DNA from: Lingula anatina
Lineage: Eukaryota; Brachiopoda; Lingulata; Lingulida; Lingulidae
NCBI RefSeq assembly: GCF_001039355.2
Contig: NW_019775214.1
Span: 151,669-215,668 of the forward strand
Direction: 5' to 3'
Length of the DNA: 64,000 nt
The first letter of the stretch is position 1; every line of letters begins with the position of its first letter. The position numbers were made by a program, and so were the translations under genes. The notes under the pieces were generated by a model. That model was not told the DNA's origin and did no database searches. It worked only from the letters and a program-made list of their open reading frames with translations. Positions 38,301 through 49,951 of this stretch are shown piece after piece.

Positions 38301-41300
38301 CTTTATTAACTAAACAACAATGCTGACAAATATACAGACAACAAACAGCAAAAAAATTTTAAAAATGTATACAAAAAATAAATAAAACTTATCATCAGAA
38401 ATCTGCATTTTTACCAAACACATCTAATAAAATTTTAAGTAAAGCAAAAATATAGTAAATATAGTGTCTGTGTATAAAAATGGTATACACGTTTGTATTA
38501 CACTGAATCACTGAAGTGCAAGAGCATGTTAATTGATTAATGTGAGTATGATTAAATTTATTTTCCAATAAAATTTGATTAGACAACTTCATGAACATTC
38601 ACCCCACCAACCCCCTCCTTGATAATCAGATCATCTGTTAACCATGTGTAATTGATTAATCTCTGTTGGAAGAGTACAGAAACAAAAAAATAATAATATT
38701 TTAGAAAGAAGAGCTCTTTACTTCACTTTTCTGAATTAATGTAAAAATTATAATTAAGTACATTTAGTCTCCATCTTTCACGATAAGATCATCTACAGCT
38801 GTGTTAAGGGATTCAGCTCAGGTAGAGCATTTTTATCTTATCAGGAATAATTTTCACTCACCAGATACCCAGTGAAGAGGCCAACAGGCCTGTCAGGCTT
38901 GTATTTCACAGCAATGTTTCCCTCCTGGCCTGGTTCCAACTCGTTCCCTTCCTGATCAATTACCTGGCATATAAATAATAGAATAAAATGCAGTTTTAGG
39001 GAGCATTCACAATCAGTTGATCCATACATTAACTAGTCTGTGGATGAAATATGGCATGAACTTGAAAGCAAGCCTCATTATCCCCTAACAATAATGGAAT
39101 GGATTACCAGCCTCCCATGTGTGCCTTCTCAACAGGGCCAGAGAAATTTAATATTGGCACATGTTTTTAAGTGGGTTGCACGTACCATACTTGATCCATG
39201 GACTAGTTAGTCTGCTGATCAACTAGTTGTAAATGCTCCCTTATACATCAAGCATAATGTTAATCATCAAAGGAGAGAAGACTGTATTCAAACTTGTGGT
39301 TAATTACACAAAAATTCCTAACAGCTGATTTACTCTAATATTTTATTTTAATAAACTATATTATCTTCAGGATCTCACAGAGCATACCTTCTGACTTGCA
39401 GTCAACTCACTTTTCTAACTTTTGATACCATCCCTTTATTATTGACAAAATTATTTTAGGAAAACATAATTTACAAGACTTTTTGTGTGAAAAAGTGGTC
39501 CTTTTTACCTCCTCAGTTGATCCAGCTTTGCCTTATATAGAGAGGTGCTCTAGTACATTCCCTACTGTACATTTGTTCTTGAGCAATAATCCACGATAAC
39601 ATAATTATAATAAAAACCTGATCAACTCCTTCTGAATGCACTCATTAGAACTGCTTTAATTGGTCCAGGTCTTACAGTCACACTATTTAATTAAATTCTG
39701 GGCTAAATCATTGAATCCCCCCCTCCCTTCATCCCCATCCAAAAAAAAAGTTTCTCTCCTCCACTGACCTGGATGTCATAACCAGGGGCTGGTTTTCCCA
39801 TAGATCCCGGTTTGTTCTGTAGACATCTAAAACTTCCACACAGCAGCACCTGCAACATACAGTTGTGTATTAATTCAACACACACACATACACAATACTA
39901 AAGAGATTATCATATAAGTTTAAGAAGCTTATCATATGAGTAGAAAAAAGCAGAAAAAATATATACACGAAAAAGGTTGTATTGACTCTCACACCCCTGT
40001 ACTACTAAACATGCTATATGCTGTAAGTTTTTACATGTACTAAGGGCTAGATCTGGACAAAACTAAAGAATTAATCAAATCAAAAGTAATATGGATGAAG
40101 ATAAAATATTCTTGAGCAAAGGCAATTAATATAAGTAACTGGAAAAATTTCACATTATTACCCTGGCAGTATATCTCTTTGCTTCAGACATGAAAATTGA
40201 ATACAATACAATTAACAGCAGGAGTTGGAATTTGTGCAGGAATGGCTAATTGCCACAACCTAACAAAAGGAAGTCGCTACTTACTGTATGCTTTACATCA
40301 AGTAGCCAAAATTATTTTTTTTCAGCCAAGAGTGAAAGTATGTCACATTTTCAAGTCCAACATGTACGTATACTCACTGTTTCAGTTTGTCCATAACCTT
40401 CTCTGATTGTATGTTTAGTATGCTCCTCCCACACCTCTGTCACCTCTGGATTCTAAAAATAAATCAGAGTTAAAGGGATAACAACTGTTTGTAAGGGCGC
40501 ATTCCCATAGATTTTAGATCGATCTATTCCCGTGGGGAGTCTCACTAGATTACTGTCAGATAATCCGGCTTAAATGTCCATCCGGCCTACTACAAGCTGT
40601 AAGGGGGTAATTAACTTCCGTGCGCGGTCGGCTGACTGCAATTTAGCGTGAACCCCCAGGGAGTTAGGTCGATCTAGTAAGATCCATCTAAATCTCTGGA
40701 AATGCCCTCTAAGTTATCCATATTTCACAATAAATGCATTGTAAACAGCATACAGAAATATAATAAATTCCATTTTTCCACTAAAACAGTGTTAAATGCA
40801 ATTATTCTGGAATTTGTGCTTGTCATCATATCACGTGACCTCCACAGATGGCTATACTCTGTAAAAATCTTTTAAGAGAATATTACAAAAAACCAAACTT
40901 TTTAGAAAAAAACAGGGACTCTTTTGAATGAGGGAATGGATTCATTAACCAATGGTAAGTATGGGAAAATTGTCCTTTACCCCTGGATAATTCATTTTTG
41001 GCCAAAATGAACAGTTGTTATCCCTTTAATCCATTTGCAAATGGTTGGCACAGGTCAAGAAACCCCCCTCCCCCACCCCCTCTCACTCCCTCCTCCTCCC
41101 TCCACCCTCTACCAAAAATATCTCCACCTTGGGAAGCCAACTTACAGCATAGAATACACTTACTTTTGTTTTGAAGGAGCTTTATGTTTACATACAAAAA
41201 GCAGAAGTTGTGCTTGCCCTATTTTTCAAATCACCATGCATACACCACACTTAAAAGTCAATATATAAGATATGACCAGCTAAAACATATACTAAACAAT

Positions 41301-44300
41301 CAAAACATAGCCATTTTTGCCTGAATGTTCTCACCCTCATTAACTAGGCAATAAACTTATCGTTCCACTGATGAATGGATTTGAATGGTGATTATTGTGT
41401 AATATGTGAAGATGAAAAGTTAAATGTTGACTAAGGTAAACACTCTGATGTGTGGAGCATGTGAAAAGTTTTATGTTGAAGATGTAAAATGCAATGAGTA
41501 TGTTCAATATGACACTGCTAAAGTCTTATTCCTCATGATTAATTTGTACCATGTGTGTTACGTATGACATGTCTTAACTAATGCTTCTTGTTTTGTACGT
41601 ATGTATGTGCAGGGGCTGATCCAGAGATATTTTCTGACAGTCTTCCAAATTATCTTTGTTGATCCATCTTCCATCTGACCGACAGAAGGAATAAATACCC
41701 ATCAATGTAAACTTAAAAATCTTACCGTCTTCCGGAAGACCCAGAAGACTGCCTAAATCTGCCCCTGCAATGTCTCTGATTGTGTTTAGTTTGTCAAGTG
41801 CCCACAGTGTCATACCAGTGGTTCCCCAGCACTAAGGCAATGTCTCAGTGCCTTGAATTCTCGGTCTTTCAAGTCTTGCTGGGCAAACATACGATATGCT
41901 GTGGGTGCTGTACAAAATGTTGATATGGGATACTGCTCCAACATCTGTAAAGAATTGAAATGGAGGCACGATTACTACTGAAGCTATAAAGCATGGGATT
42001 TAAAGCAAGAAAGCCATCTGAAAGCACAAACAGTAACTTTTGTAGTAGTTTGTAGTAGTTTAATAATCCTTAGAGAAAGAGTTTTTAGAGATAAAGATAT
42101 GAAAACAATCCTGGATTCTTAAAAGATATTTTTAAATAAATAATTATATTTTAAGATTGAGTCTTATTTCATGTTCATTCCCTGATTCCTTCAGAAATAT
42201 ATCTACAATGTATATTTATTTTTAAAAAAACATACATAAAAAAAAAAACAAAGCCCAACACAAAGTTTTTAGATATCAGTAACATTCCAACTTGGTCTTT
42301 GACATTATTTCTACTCAAGAGCAAGTGAAAACTTACCCGCAGTGTTTGTTCTGCATCAAAACTAGGACTGTGGTGTGCAAAAATGCAAGCACCTTGTATC
42401 CAGGGGGCGAAGAGGCTGCTCCAGGCAGACTTGGCCCACCCAGTATCTGACATGTTCCAGTGAATATCCTCTGGAGTCAGGTCCAGCCAGTATCTACAAA
42501 AATTTCAAATAATAATAATTTGAAAACTTAAAGCAATTCTGTAATATTTTTCAAAATGATGTGTAAATGTTTAGAAGATTATGTTCTGCTTAATATAATT
42601 AGCAATGTACATTAAATATAAACTTTATGATAAACTTCAAAGCAAAATATTTTATATACTCAAAACTGTTGCATAAATGAAGTATGTTCCACTAAATTTT
42701 TCACATCTTAATATAGAAAAGCAATTTAAATATTCTGTTTCATAAAATAATTGACTGTTTTCTAAATTCATTATCAACAGAACCAGGTGTATAGCCAGCA
42801 ACCAAGAAGAAAAATAGATGCTGACAATAACCTACACCTCATCAACTAATTTTTACTCAGTCAAAAATTATAAGAAAAAAATAGTACTTAAAATGCTCAT
42901 TCTACACTTTTATTAGTAAATGCTCATTCTCATTAAGAAAATCTGATACATGCTTACTTTCCAGTGATAACATGTGCCATCCCGTAGCTGGCGTGAGTGT
43001 GTTCCACCATTTTGGGTAGACCAGTAGTGCCACTGGTGAAGAACAGAGTCATGGGGTCGGAACTCAAACTATCTATACACTGAGGTGAAAACAAGAGACA
43101 ACACATTCAAAGCAATTAAAAAGCAACTGGGTGCTAATAAAACATAGGGTACTCTGTAGGAGCAAGAAAAATGCATGATTTAAAAGTAAGATTGCCACAA
43201 CATTATTCTATGGATTCATTATTTTTAAATAAATTAAAAATCAAAGTTACTCAGGTGTGGTTCATTTGGTTCTAAGTAATATTCTAGATAAAAAAAGTTG
43301 AAGCAAAGGAACAAATCATTAATCTCCTTCTGATAAAATATTTTCAAAATTGCATCTACAAGCTGGTTTACTTGTGGACATGGTGCAAAGCAAACCCACA
43401 GATGAAATATAAAAGGAAAGGACTAAACATAAAAGCCATCACATGAACCAAATATGAGGCAAGCCACTGTCTGATCTGGATCATTACCCTAAACCAGGCT
43501 TTATATAGGAAAAACCCGAATCTGAAAAAATACCCGATGAAGCAATTTTCCTATGGTAACAAAATGAACATGCTAAACATCACATTAAGCAGCAAGTGAG
43601 AGAAGAACACACATTCAACACCCACCTTATGTTCAGTGCTGCCCCCTTCCATCAAATGACTAAGACCAAACCAGCCTGGCCTGCAAAGATGCACAGAAAT
43701 TACAGGGCAGTACCAGAGCATTTTTTATTAAATATTCTCTATTTTTTTCAAAGGTATTTTAACTCCTTGCAAAATCATAAAGCTACCACTGTGCAAAAAC
43801 TGCAATTTTGAACCAGTTTAAAAAAAGGCAAGGAATTCCTCTAAAATCTAATGTGGTTAAGTCTAGTGAACATATGTGATCTTGAAAACTTATAAATTAC
43901 TTTTGTGTTTGAAAATCATATGAATGGAAAAAAACTATAAAATTATTTAGGAAAATAATTTATATTTGCTTATTCTAAAATCCACAGGGCTTTACTGTAG
44001 TTTATTTTTATTCCTTACTTAAAGTATTTCCCCCTATATCCATCATGGGCACATTTCATTAAAAATATACCTTATTTTTTCTGCACCAACTACAACCTTA
44101 GTCTTCAGTGTGGGGCAATCTCTAGCAATCTGAAAGTTAGATACAGAAATCTCAAGTTATGAAGAGGTATATAAAAAGGAAAAGGTTTATTTTCTGTTCA
44201 TATGCAAGACCTCACAAGACCTCTTCAGCGATATTACCAGAGAAAGAGATGACATACTGACATGAAAAACTGATGCAGAGAAATTTATTACTCTACCATT

Positions 44301-46748
44301 ACAATTACTGGTTTCAAAAAATGATTCACTGTCTTGAGACAGGTACATAAAATAGAGAATGATGGTTTCTATAAAAAGTATTATGAAACTTTCTTCTTCG
44401 ATCTACTTTTCATTAAATATTCTACCATTTGCATACAAATACACTTTGTTTTCAGATAACATTCTAATGTGAATCACATGATAAACAATGAATAAATCTA
44501 CTCAATACAGAAGCACTGGTTTTATAGAACCCCTCAAAAATACACATGGTCCCACCTTCTGCACCTCCGTTGCACCTGCCTCATCAGTGATGATACACTT
44601 GGCGCCAGAGGCCTGGATCCTCTGCATGATGTCTTTAGGGGTCAGCAACACTGTGCCTGGACACAGAACTAGCCCTGGAACAACAGGATTACATTCTTAA
44701 AGAACTTTTTGAAGTTTCAAACAGTATCATATTCTATTGTAATCCATAACATTGTTTTTAAAAACTCAGTGGTTTGTCTACTTAGCTACCTTGAATTTCC
44801 ATGTTTCAATGAACTTGCTGTTAGCGCAGCGATACTTCATAAGAATAAATATATTATAAAACTGTCTCAGATTGGATGGGTCTACTGAGGCTAGCTCTCA
44901 ACAGAAGCATACTCTGAAGTTTAATCACAATATCAACTTTGTATAGTATTAATTCATACTGATTTACGCCTTCTGTTGACCGTTACACATTCCACCATGA
45001 TGGTACCCAGTGTAGTCAGAGATCCAGTCTTGGACTACAAGTTCCCTAGGGCTGATTCCCAATGAAACTATCATTCTACATAGATCAATCCAACTCCTCA
45101 GGGACTCTCACTGAAATATTTATCTGATAATCTGATCGCATTCAACGAGAGTCCCCATGAAGTTGGATCGATCTACGTAGAACAACAGTTTTATAGGGAA
45201 TGAGACCCTACTAAGTCACCAATCACTTTCACAACTGAGGTAAGTAGTGTGACATTAGTTTGACTTGTGACTTAATAATTATCAGAAAACCTGCTGAAAT
45301 GTATGTACATCCAACAACTTGACAGGGGCGTCTTGATAGCCTGAGGGTTCATTGGTCCGAATAATCATAGCATTTTCATCAGTTTTTTAATATTCATTGG
45401 TCTAAAGGTTCTATAGTGAGCATTCAGGCCAACGAACATTTGGACTATTGAACCTTCAGACTATTGCTACGGCCCCAACTTGACAGGTGACATATCCTCT
45501 CTCTCTCTCAGTTCTATACATACCTCTACCTATTGAACCTTCAGACTATTGCTACGGCCCCAACTTGACAGGTGACATATCCTCTCTCTCTCTCAGTTCT
45601 ATACATACCTATCCTCATACAAGCCAGGTTGATGACCCACCATTCTGGTAGCCGTGGTAAGATAACTATCACTCTATCCCCCGCTTTCAACTGACATTTC
45701 ACAGACATGCCATTAGCCAACCTGATGGGGAATACATTATTTGAATGAATAAATATATAAATAAATCTACAGAATCTCTGTGAAATAAGCACCCCCCCCC
45801 CCCCCAATCCATCCAACCAGTACCCTTAGAATAAAAATTCTCTGAAAGGTAAAAGCAATGAAGTTCACAATAATGATGTGAATGATTTGGCATTCATCAT
45901 GACTTAATGTATTATGAATGAATGCAATCTTTAAAAACAAAGAACTTTTCCTGAACAAGATTTCTATGCATACCTCTTGGCATCCGTACATACCTCTTGG
46001 ACAGTATTTCCATGTGTTTAAATGTCCACTTGAACTCCTGTCCATAGTCATCCACCCACCATAGGGCAGTCCTGGCGCTGTGCTGAAGAACAATCAGAGA
46101 AAAAGAGGATATATATTACTCTTTAATGATGAAATGCATTTATCAGTATATAACAAACCACAAGGCTTTTTGACCGATTGTTCAATGAATTAATCCAAAT
46201 GAATGTATATATATATAGTAATTTTCTAGAAAAAATTACAAATGAAATAGTGTAAATATATAGTTACTAAATATCTAAAATAAAATTAATCAAAATGACC
46301 CCAGCAACATCTATAAACTAAAAAAAATGTAACACAATTTATATTCATCTTTTCTGGGAGAAAACCTTCTTATAATATTTACAAGTAAACAAGAGAGCAA
46401 TTCAGCAACAAATCAGCTGCAAATTTTTTTTTTTTTTTTTGCTATGGGTACATGAAGGTTTAGAGCATGCACATTATATGGCTTTAAGTAAAACAACCCA
46501 TAACTAACCTGTGCTTTACTAGACCACTGGTCAAGTACATCTCGAGCAAAATTATATTTTTCAGGAACAATCAGTTGAAACTTCTGTCTTCCCTCTTCAT
46601 AATTATTGAATCCTGTTGCTGAAGGTGCAGGACCAGAAATGGCTGACTGCTGCAGCAGACAAGGTGCTGTGCTAAATTGCCATCGAGTCTTGTACTGCTG
46701 TCTTTCACTCTTCAGAACTGCCTTGATCTGTCCAACTGATCTTTTCAT
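35388..46748 (-). CDS. Medium-chain acyl-CoA synthetase, ACSM family, mitochondrial
   Basis: ATP-dependent acyl-CoA ligase that activates medium-chain acids to CoA thioesters. Sixteen exons in order: 46509-46748, 45994-46082, 45609-45721, 44556-44674, 44071-44129, 43626-43680, 42958-43079, 42337-42493, 41816-41944, 40378-40452, 39769-39849, 38862-38963, 36719-36846, 36171-36270, 35643-35762, 35388-35477. They join in frame to 592 residues, close to the usual 570-590. Landmarks: [20 protein letters not shown] near the start, the ATP-loop TSGTTGLPK (240-248), [23 protein letters not shown] (379-386), YYLTGDRAY (461-469), [20 protein letters not shown] and the C-terminal TVSGK with the catalytic Lys at 577. 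The N-terminus is rich in Lys, Arg and Ser with few acids, which suits a mitochondrial presequence (inferred). An upstream untranslated exon is possible, since CTGCAG precedes the ATG by a few bases. Orthology to a single vertebrate ACSM1-5 gene cannot be assigned. Confidence 0.95.
36322..36389 (-). pseudogene. Decayed duplicate of ACSM exon 14
   Basis: Lies about 50 bp upstream (in the gene's direction) of real exon 14. On the minus strand, after a TTTACAG acceptor, it reads ATACCGAATCGGACCATTTT and matches the first 64 bases of exon 14 at roughly five bases in six. Translated in frame it keeps YRIGPF, then has a stop where exon 14 has Glu, then resumes as [11 protein letters not shown]. The 3' third of the exon and the donor are missing. 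Confidence 0.85.
37430..37665. mobile_element. MITE with long inverted arms, TAA target duplication (ACSM intron 12)
   Basis: 236 bp with inverted arms of about 90 bp. The ends are GACTCCGTTCACATGG and, on the other strand, GGCCCCGTTAACATG. TAA flanks both sides (37427-37429 and 37666-37668). The arms include TCTATTTTCTAAAAATCTAT and ATCACGGTCCCTGTGCCCTG, repeated in inverse. No coding capacity. Confidence 0.85.
38999..39240. mobile_element. MITE, TTA target duplication (ACSM intron 11)
   Basis: 242 bp. The left end GGGAGCATTCACAATCAGTT and the inverted right end GGGAGCATTTACAACTAGTT extend to imperfect terminal repeats of about 60 bp that include CTAGTC and GGAT. TTA is present on both sides (38996-38998 and 39241-39243). 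Confidence 0.82.
40470..41029 (+). mobile_element. TTAA-flanked MITE, copy 2, split by a nested MITE
   Basis: Starts TTAAAGGGATAACAACTGT and ends with the exact inverse ACAGTTGTTATCCCTTTAA. Without the nested element at 40495-40709 it is about 345 bp, matching the copy at 50478-50814 (337 bp). It lies in ACSM intron 9. No coding capacity. Confidence 0.9.
40495..40709 (+). mobile_element. MITE nested in the TTAA MITE, TAA target duplication
   Basis: 215 bp. The ends are GGGCGCATTCCCATAGA and, inverted, GAGGGCATTTCCAGAGA. TAA flanks both sides (40492-40494, 40710-40712). The interior matches the 216-bp element at 47058-47273 nearly throughout, including CTGTAAGGGGGTAATTAAC and GCAATTTAGCGTGAACCCCC. 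Confidence 0.88.
41609..41769. mobile_element. Candidate short foldback element (ACSM intron 9)
   Basis: 161 bp with ends GCAGGGGCTGAT and, inverted, TGCAGGGGCAGAT; CAGTCTTC recurs in both arms. ATGT flanks both sides (41605-41608 and 41770-41773). The arms are imperfect and it is a single copy here, so the call is tentative. Confidence 0.5.
45049..45207. mobile_element. MITE, CTA target duplication (ACSM intron 3)
   Basis: 159 bp and nearly all inverted repeat. Both arms carry CTACRTAGATCRATCCAACT and GGGGACTCTC-like sequence. The ends are GGGCTGATTCCCAATG and, inverted, GGTCTCATTCCCTATA. CTA is found on both sides (45046-45048 and 45208-45210). Confidence 0.8.
45325..45476. mobile_element. 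MITE of the GGTTCATTGGTCCGAA family with 9-bp target duplication
   Basis: 152 bp with ends GGGGCGTCTTGATAGCCTGA and, inverted, GGGGCCGTAGCAATAGTCTG. AACTTGACA flanks it exactly on both sides (45316-45324 and 45477-45485). It is the better preserved relative of 20891-21007 and sits in ACSM intron 3. A 9-bp target duplication is typical of Mutator-like or Merlin-like transposases; which one cannot be told. Confidence 0.85.
45445..45610. repeat. 85-bp tandem duplication covering the donor side of ACSM intron 3
   Basis: Unit 1 starts at 45445 and unit 2 at 45530; 81 consecutive bases are identical. The unit contains the end of the neighbouring MITE, its 9-bp target copy, a CT tract and the sequence that reads AGAACTGAGAGAGAGAG after the splice donor on the minus strand. 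The duplicate therefore carries a second GTATGTATAG donor motif 85 nt downstream of the real one. Confidence 0.92.
45968..46000 (-). repeat. 20-bp tandem copy of the donor of ACSM exon 2
   Basis: On the minus strand the exon end and donor CCAAGAGGTATGTA are repeated 20 nt further on as CCAAGAGGTATGCA. Use of the second donor would add 20 nt and shift the frame. Confidence 0.85.
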
Positions 46749-47057
46749 ACTCCCTGCAGCAGCTGACCAAGCTTAGAAATTACACAAAATGCTAACATGT
46801 TATTATTAAATATGGTGATAATTTAAATTTATTATGTTACCTAAAACTATGGAAGTCTACTTTTCAAGATGGATTTTTCAGTGTTTATCTTAAATGTCCT
46901 ATAAGCAAACCTGTTGAACATCCATGATTTTAACATAATAATACTTGACAAAATAAAACACTAAAATTCCGATAACCCATGCCTTTCAGACCTATGCCCC
47001 CTCATAAAATAGCTTATAATAAAACAATATAACCATCATAAAAATTTACATCTCTTA

Positions 47058-47273
47058 GACCCCATTCCCATAGATATTTAGATCAATCTATCCCCCTGGG
47101 GAGTCTCACTAGATTGGTTTCAGCTTAACAGGCTTAAATGTCTATCCCGCCTACTAAAAGCTGTAAGGGGGTAATTAACTGTGGTGTGCACTCAACTGAC
47201 AGCAATTTAGCGTGAACCCCCAGGGAGTTAGGTCGATCCAGATGGATCGATCTAAATCTCTGGGAATGCAGTC
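47058..47273 (+). mobile_element. MITE, TTA target duplication
   Basis: 216 bp with ends GACCCCATTCCCATAGA and, inverted, GACTGCATTCCCAGAGA. TTA is on both sides (47055-47057 and 47274-47276). It is the closest relative of the nested element at 40495-40709. Confidence 0.88.
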
Positions 47274-48593
47274 TTAGTGCCTTAATTTGTCTTAAAATCT
47301 AATTAGGGCATTTTAATATGAAACATCTATATATATTTATACCCCTATGGCCCAAATCATAAATAATTTACATAAAATAAGGAGACATGCATTTAATTCA
47401 AATATATGGAGAACTCAAATAAATATAGGGACCAAGCACTTAAAAAGCATCTGTAGTCTTGCTAGCTTTGGGAAGAAATCCTGTCAGTTACCATCAGTTA
47501 CTGGTTAATAGAGTCTTTTAAAATTAATTAAAATTCCCAGTGTGCCCTATACTGCAGTATGTCTCAATGCTGTCTACTTCCTACAAATAGTAAACATTGT
47601 GTTGGGTGTACAATTAAGTCTATAAAATGTATATGGACACGATATACTTGTATGAAACAATGAAATGGTTCATGGTTTTATTCTGGCAACACATGCAACA
47701 ACTGCTTCTTTAAAGAATTGCAACCAAAACCCACATGTTTCTCTGTATTTCTGCTTTCCAATCACACCAAAGTAAAAACACGGGCCAGGGCCAGGGCCAG
47801 GGTAGCAGAGAATGTCAGGAAACTGTCGACACACGGGTGCATGTGTATGATTGACTGTCATACCCATTATGCTTATTGCAGTAACCTGGATAATCGTAGT
47901 AATTAATTAATGTCCACCTGTGCAACAGCAGCGTATGACCATTAAGGTGATTGGACAACATATAATATTTGGACGAACGACCAGCACAATATATTATATA
48001 TGTCTTTAATATGTAGGCTTAGGGTAGGGCGGGTCATCACTCAGCGTCGACTTCAGGTGGTTATTCAGTCGGATCAAATGTAATCAGGATGTAATGCAGG
48101 TTCAACAATTCAATCTTACGCAAAAAAAAAACGCAAGCGCTTTCCCGATGATACTTCATACGGTTCATATACCTCTACACAGCTATGGACCATCCAGCAA
48201 CCATCAAACCATGTCCCAACCCGTTGTACGTTCCCTGTACTAGTACTGTTGTTGTCGACCCAATCCGTTCACTTGACCTAATTAACTAGCTGCATGTGCT
48301 ACAGGTTGACCCATTTACGTTGCACGTCGTTCTCATACAGTGTACTCGAACTTTATTTTTCTGTCTTATACTAAGAGCAGCATCTCTGTAAAACAAAGGA
48401 GGTAAATTACTGGGACGAAATTCCTCCATGCACCTTTAAGGCTTTTACATGTTTTTTGTTAAACAAAACCTTCAATAACCTCCGTTTTTATGTACAGACA
48501 CTGCTAGATGTATCTGTACAGTTAGCCGCCTCCAGTGTCTGACGTCGTCGGCGTCGCCGTGCACTTCCAGCTTTCAGTGTTATACAAAAATAA

Positions 48594-48900
48594 AATGAAA
48601 AACGGTTTACCTTTTGTCTTCAAATTTACAGAACAGATGAATATTCATAAAATAAGGTTAAGTTCGAAAATCAGAATAGTTGGTCCATTTTACAAAAGTC
48701 ATGCTGTTTTTTTTTTTTTTTTTTTTTTTTTCAGCATATTTTATCCACCCTTATAGGCCTACATATAACATGAAAACCGTTTTACCTTTTGTCTTCAATC
48801 TTACCGAACTGATGCAAATTCATCAAATACAGGTCAGGTTCGAAAATCAGACGCTTTTATCAGCTTATTTTGCCCACCATTATGCAAATAAAATGAAACC
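48594..48900 (+). repeat. Diverged local tandem repeat, period about 175 bp
   Basis: ATGAAAAACGGTTTACCTTT ... TTCGAAAATCAG at 48594-48672 recurs at 48769-48850, and the connecting part CAGCATATTTTATCCACC (from 48732) recurs at about 48860 as CAGCTTATTTTGCCCACC. That gives two units and the start of a third. A poly-T run lies between the first two units. No function suggested. Confidence 0.8.
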
Positions 48901-49066
48901 CCGAACAAGAATGATGGACCTACAACTCAAATTGGCAAATCAGCTTGATTGGTTTATTTTTCTTTCTTTCTTGTCTGTTTCTTGTTTTAATTATTTATAA
49001 TAATAATAATAATCTTTATAATAATCTTTATTGGGAAATCGCAACCCGAAGGTTGAAGTTATACAA

Positions 49067-49380
49067 TTATGTCATTTTTATTTTATTATTAAATGAAATG
49101 AATATTTTAAGTCAAGGAAGCCTGGTCATTTTTGCACTGGTGCACTCTGTAGACGGTCTCACCTCCCTGGGGAGGATACAGCTCGGCTGCCATATTAGGC
49201 ACTCAGAGCTAATATATCATTTCTACACTGCCTGACCAGGCCCCTGCTTCAACCCCTTAGTGCTGAGTGCCAAGCGGGGAGACAGCAGGTACCGTTTATA
49301 AAGGACTGGTATGTCCCCGGACGGGTTTTGAACCCACGTCCTCCCGCTCCGGAGGCGGACACTCTAACCACAAGGCCATC
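49067..49380 (-). mobile_element. tRNA-derived SINE
   Basis: On the minus strand it opens GGCCTTGTGGTTAGAGTGTC, a tRNA D-arm-like segment, then CCGCCTCCGGAGCGGGAGG, then GTGGGTTCAAAACCCG. The last contains the B-box motif GTTCAAAAC (complement of 49325-49333). Spacing between the A-like and B boxes is about 35 bp, right for a pol III promoter. A non-tRNA body follows, ending near the A/T-rich tail at about 49067-49110. The head cannot fold as a functional tRNA. Confidence 0.82.
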
Positions 49381-49880
49381 ATTTGTTTATTGTTTGCTTG
49401 TTTGTTTGTTTTTAAATAGGCCTGCATTTAGTCATGGCTTAGATGACCGACAAGTAGGCCCTAAATATCAACATCGTACGACACATGCCTATACCTTGTT
49501 CGTTTGTATAGGCTAATTTATAATCATTATCCCATAAAATGTGCAATGTGCGCGCACCTCTAGATCTAGCACATAGGACATGCGTTAACACTCCTATTTC
49601 TGATAACTGATATGTTCCGGCTTTGCTTACTCTGAATCCAATGAGCTAGGATACACCCAACAATATATGGTGGGTCCCGAACCCCCATTTGACTGCTGGA
49701 CATCAATTATTTCTAATTCGAATCACGTACGGACTATATAATAAGCTCGAAGTGCGTGCGTGAAAATAGATGTCCAGGAAGCCGGATGTGAAAACAGATG
49801 TTTGAAAAAGAATCACATATTCAGATATTGTCGGTAATAAATGAAAATCGTTTCTAAAGAGAGTAAAACGCATTTTTTAA

Positions 49881-49951
49881 AGCCTGTAAGGCATGACAGC
49901 GTTAGGCTCAAAGGCCTCCACGATGACAGGTCGAAACGCCATGCCTCACAG
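49881..49951. other. Hairpin-forming inverted repeat
   Basis: CCTGTAAGGCATGACAGCGTT is answered by AAACGCCATGCCTCACAGG, giving a stem of about 17 paired bases around a loop of roughly 30 bases that itself contains GGCTCAAAGGCC. It is outside any gene and has no recognised identity. Confidence 0.6.

Noticed and set aside
41574-41813. 79-residue minus-strand reading frame as a transposon or extra ACSM exon
   Set aside because: It runs across a candidate foldback element and past the end of exon 41816-41944. The ACSM frame is complete without it and it has no family resemblance.
49310-49380. tRNA gene on the minus strand
   Set aside because: It has a B-box and a D-arm-like stretch, but the ends do not pair as an acceptor stem, the anticodon arm is not convincing, and a non-tRNA body follows. 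It is better explained as the head of a SINE.
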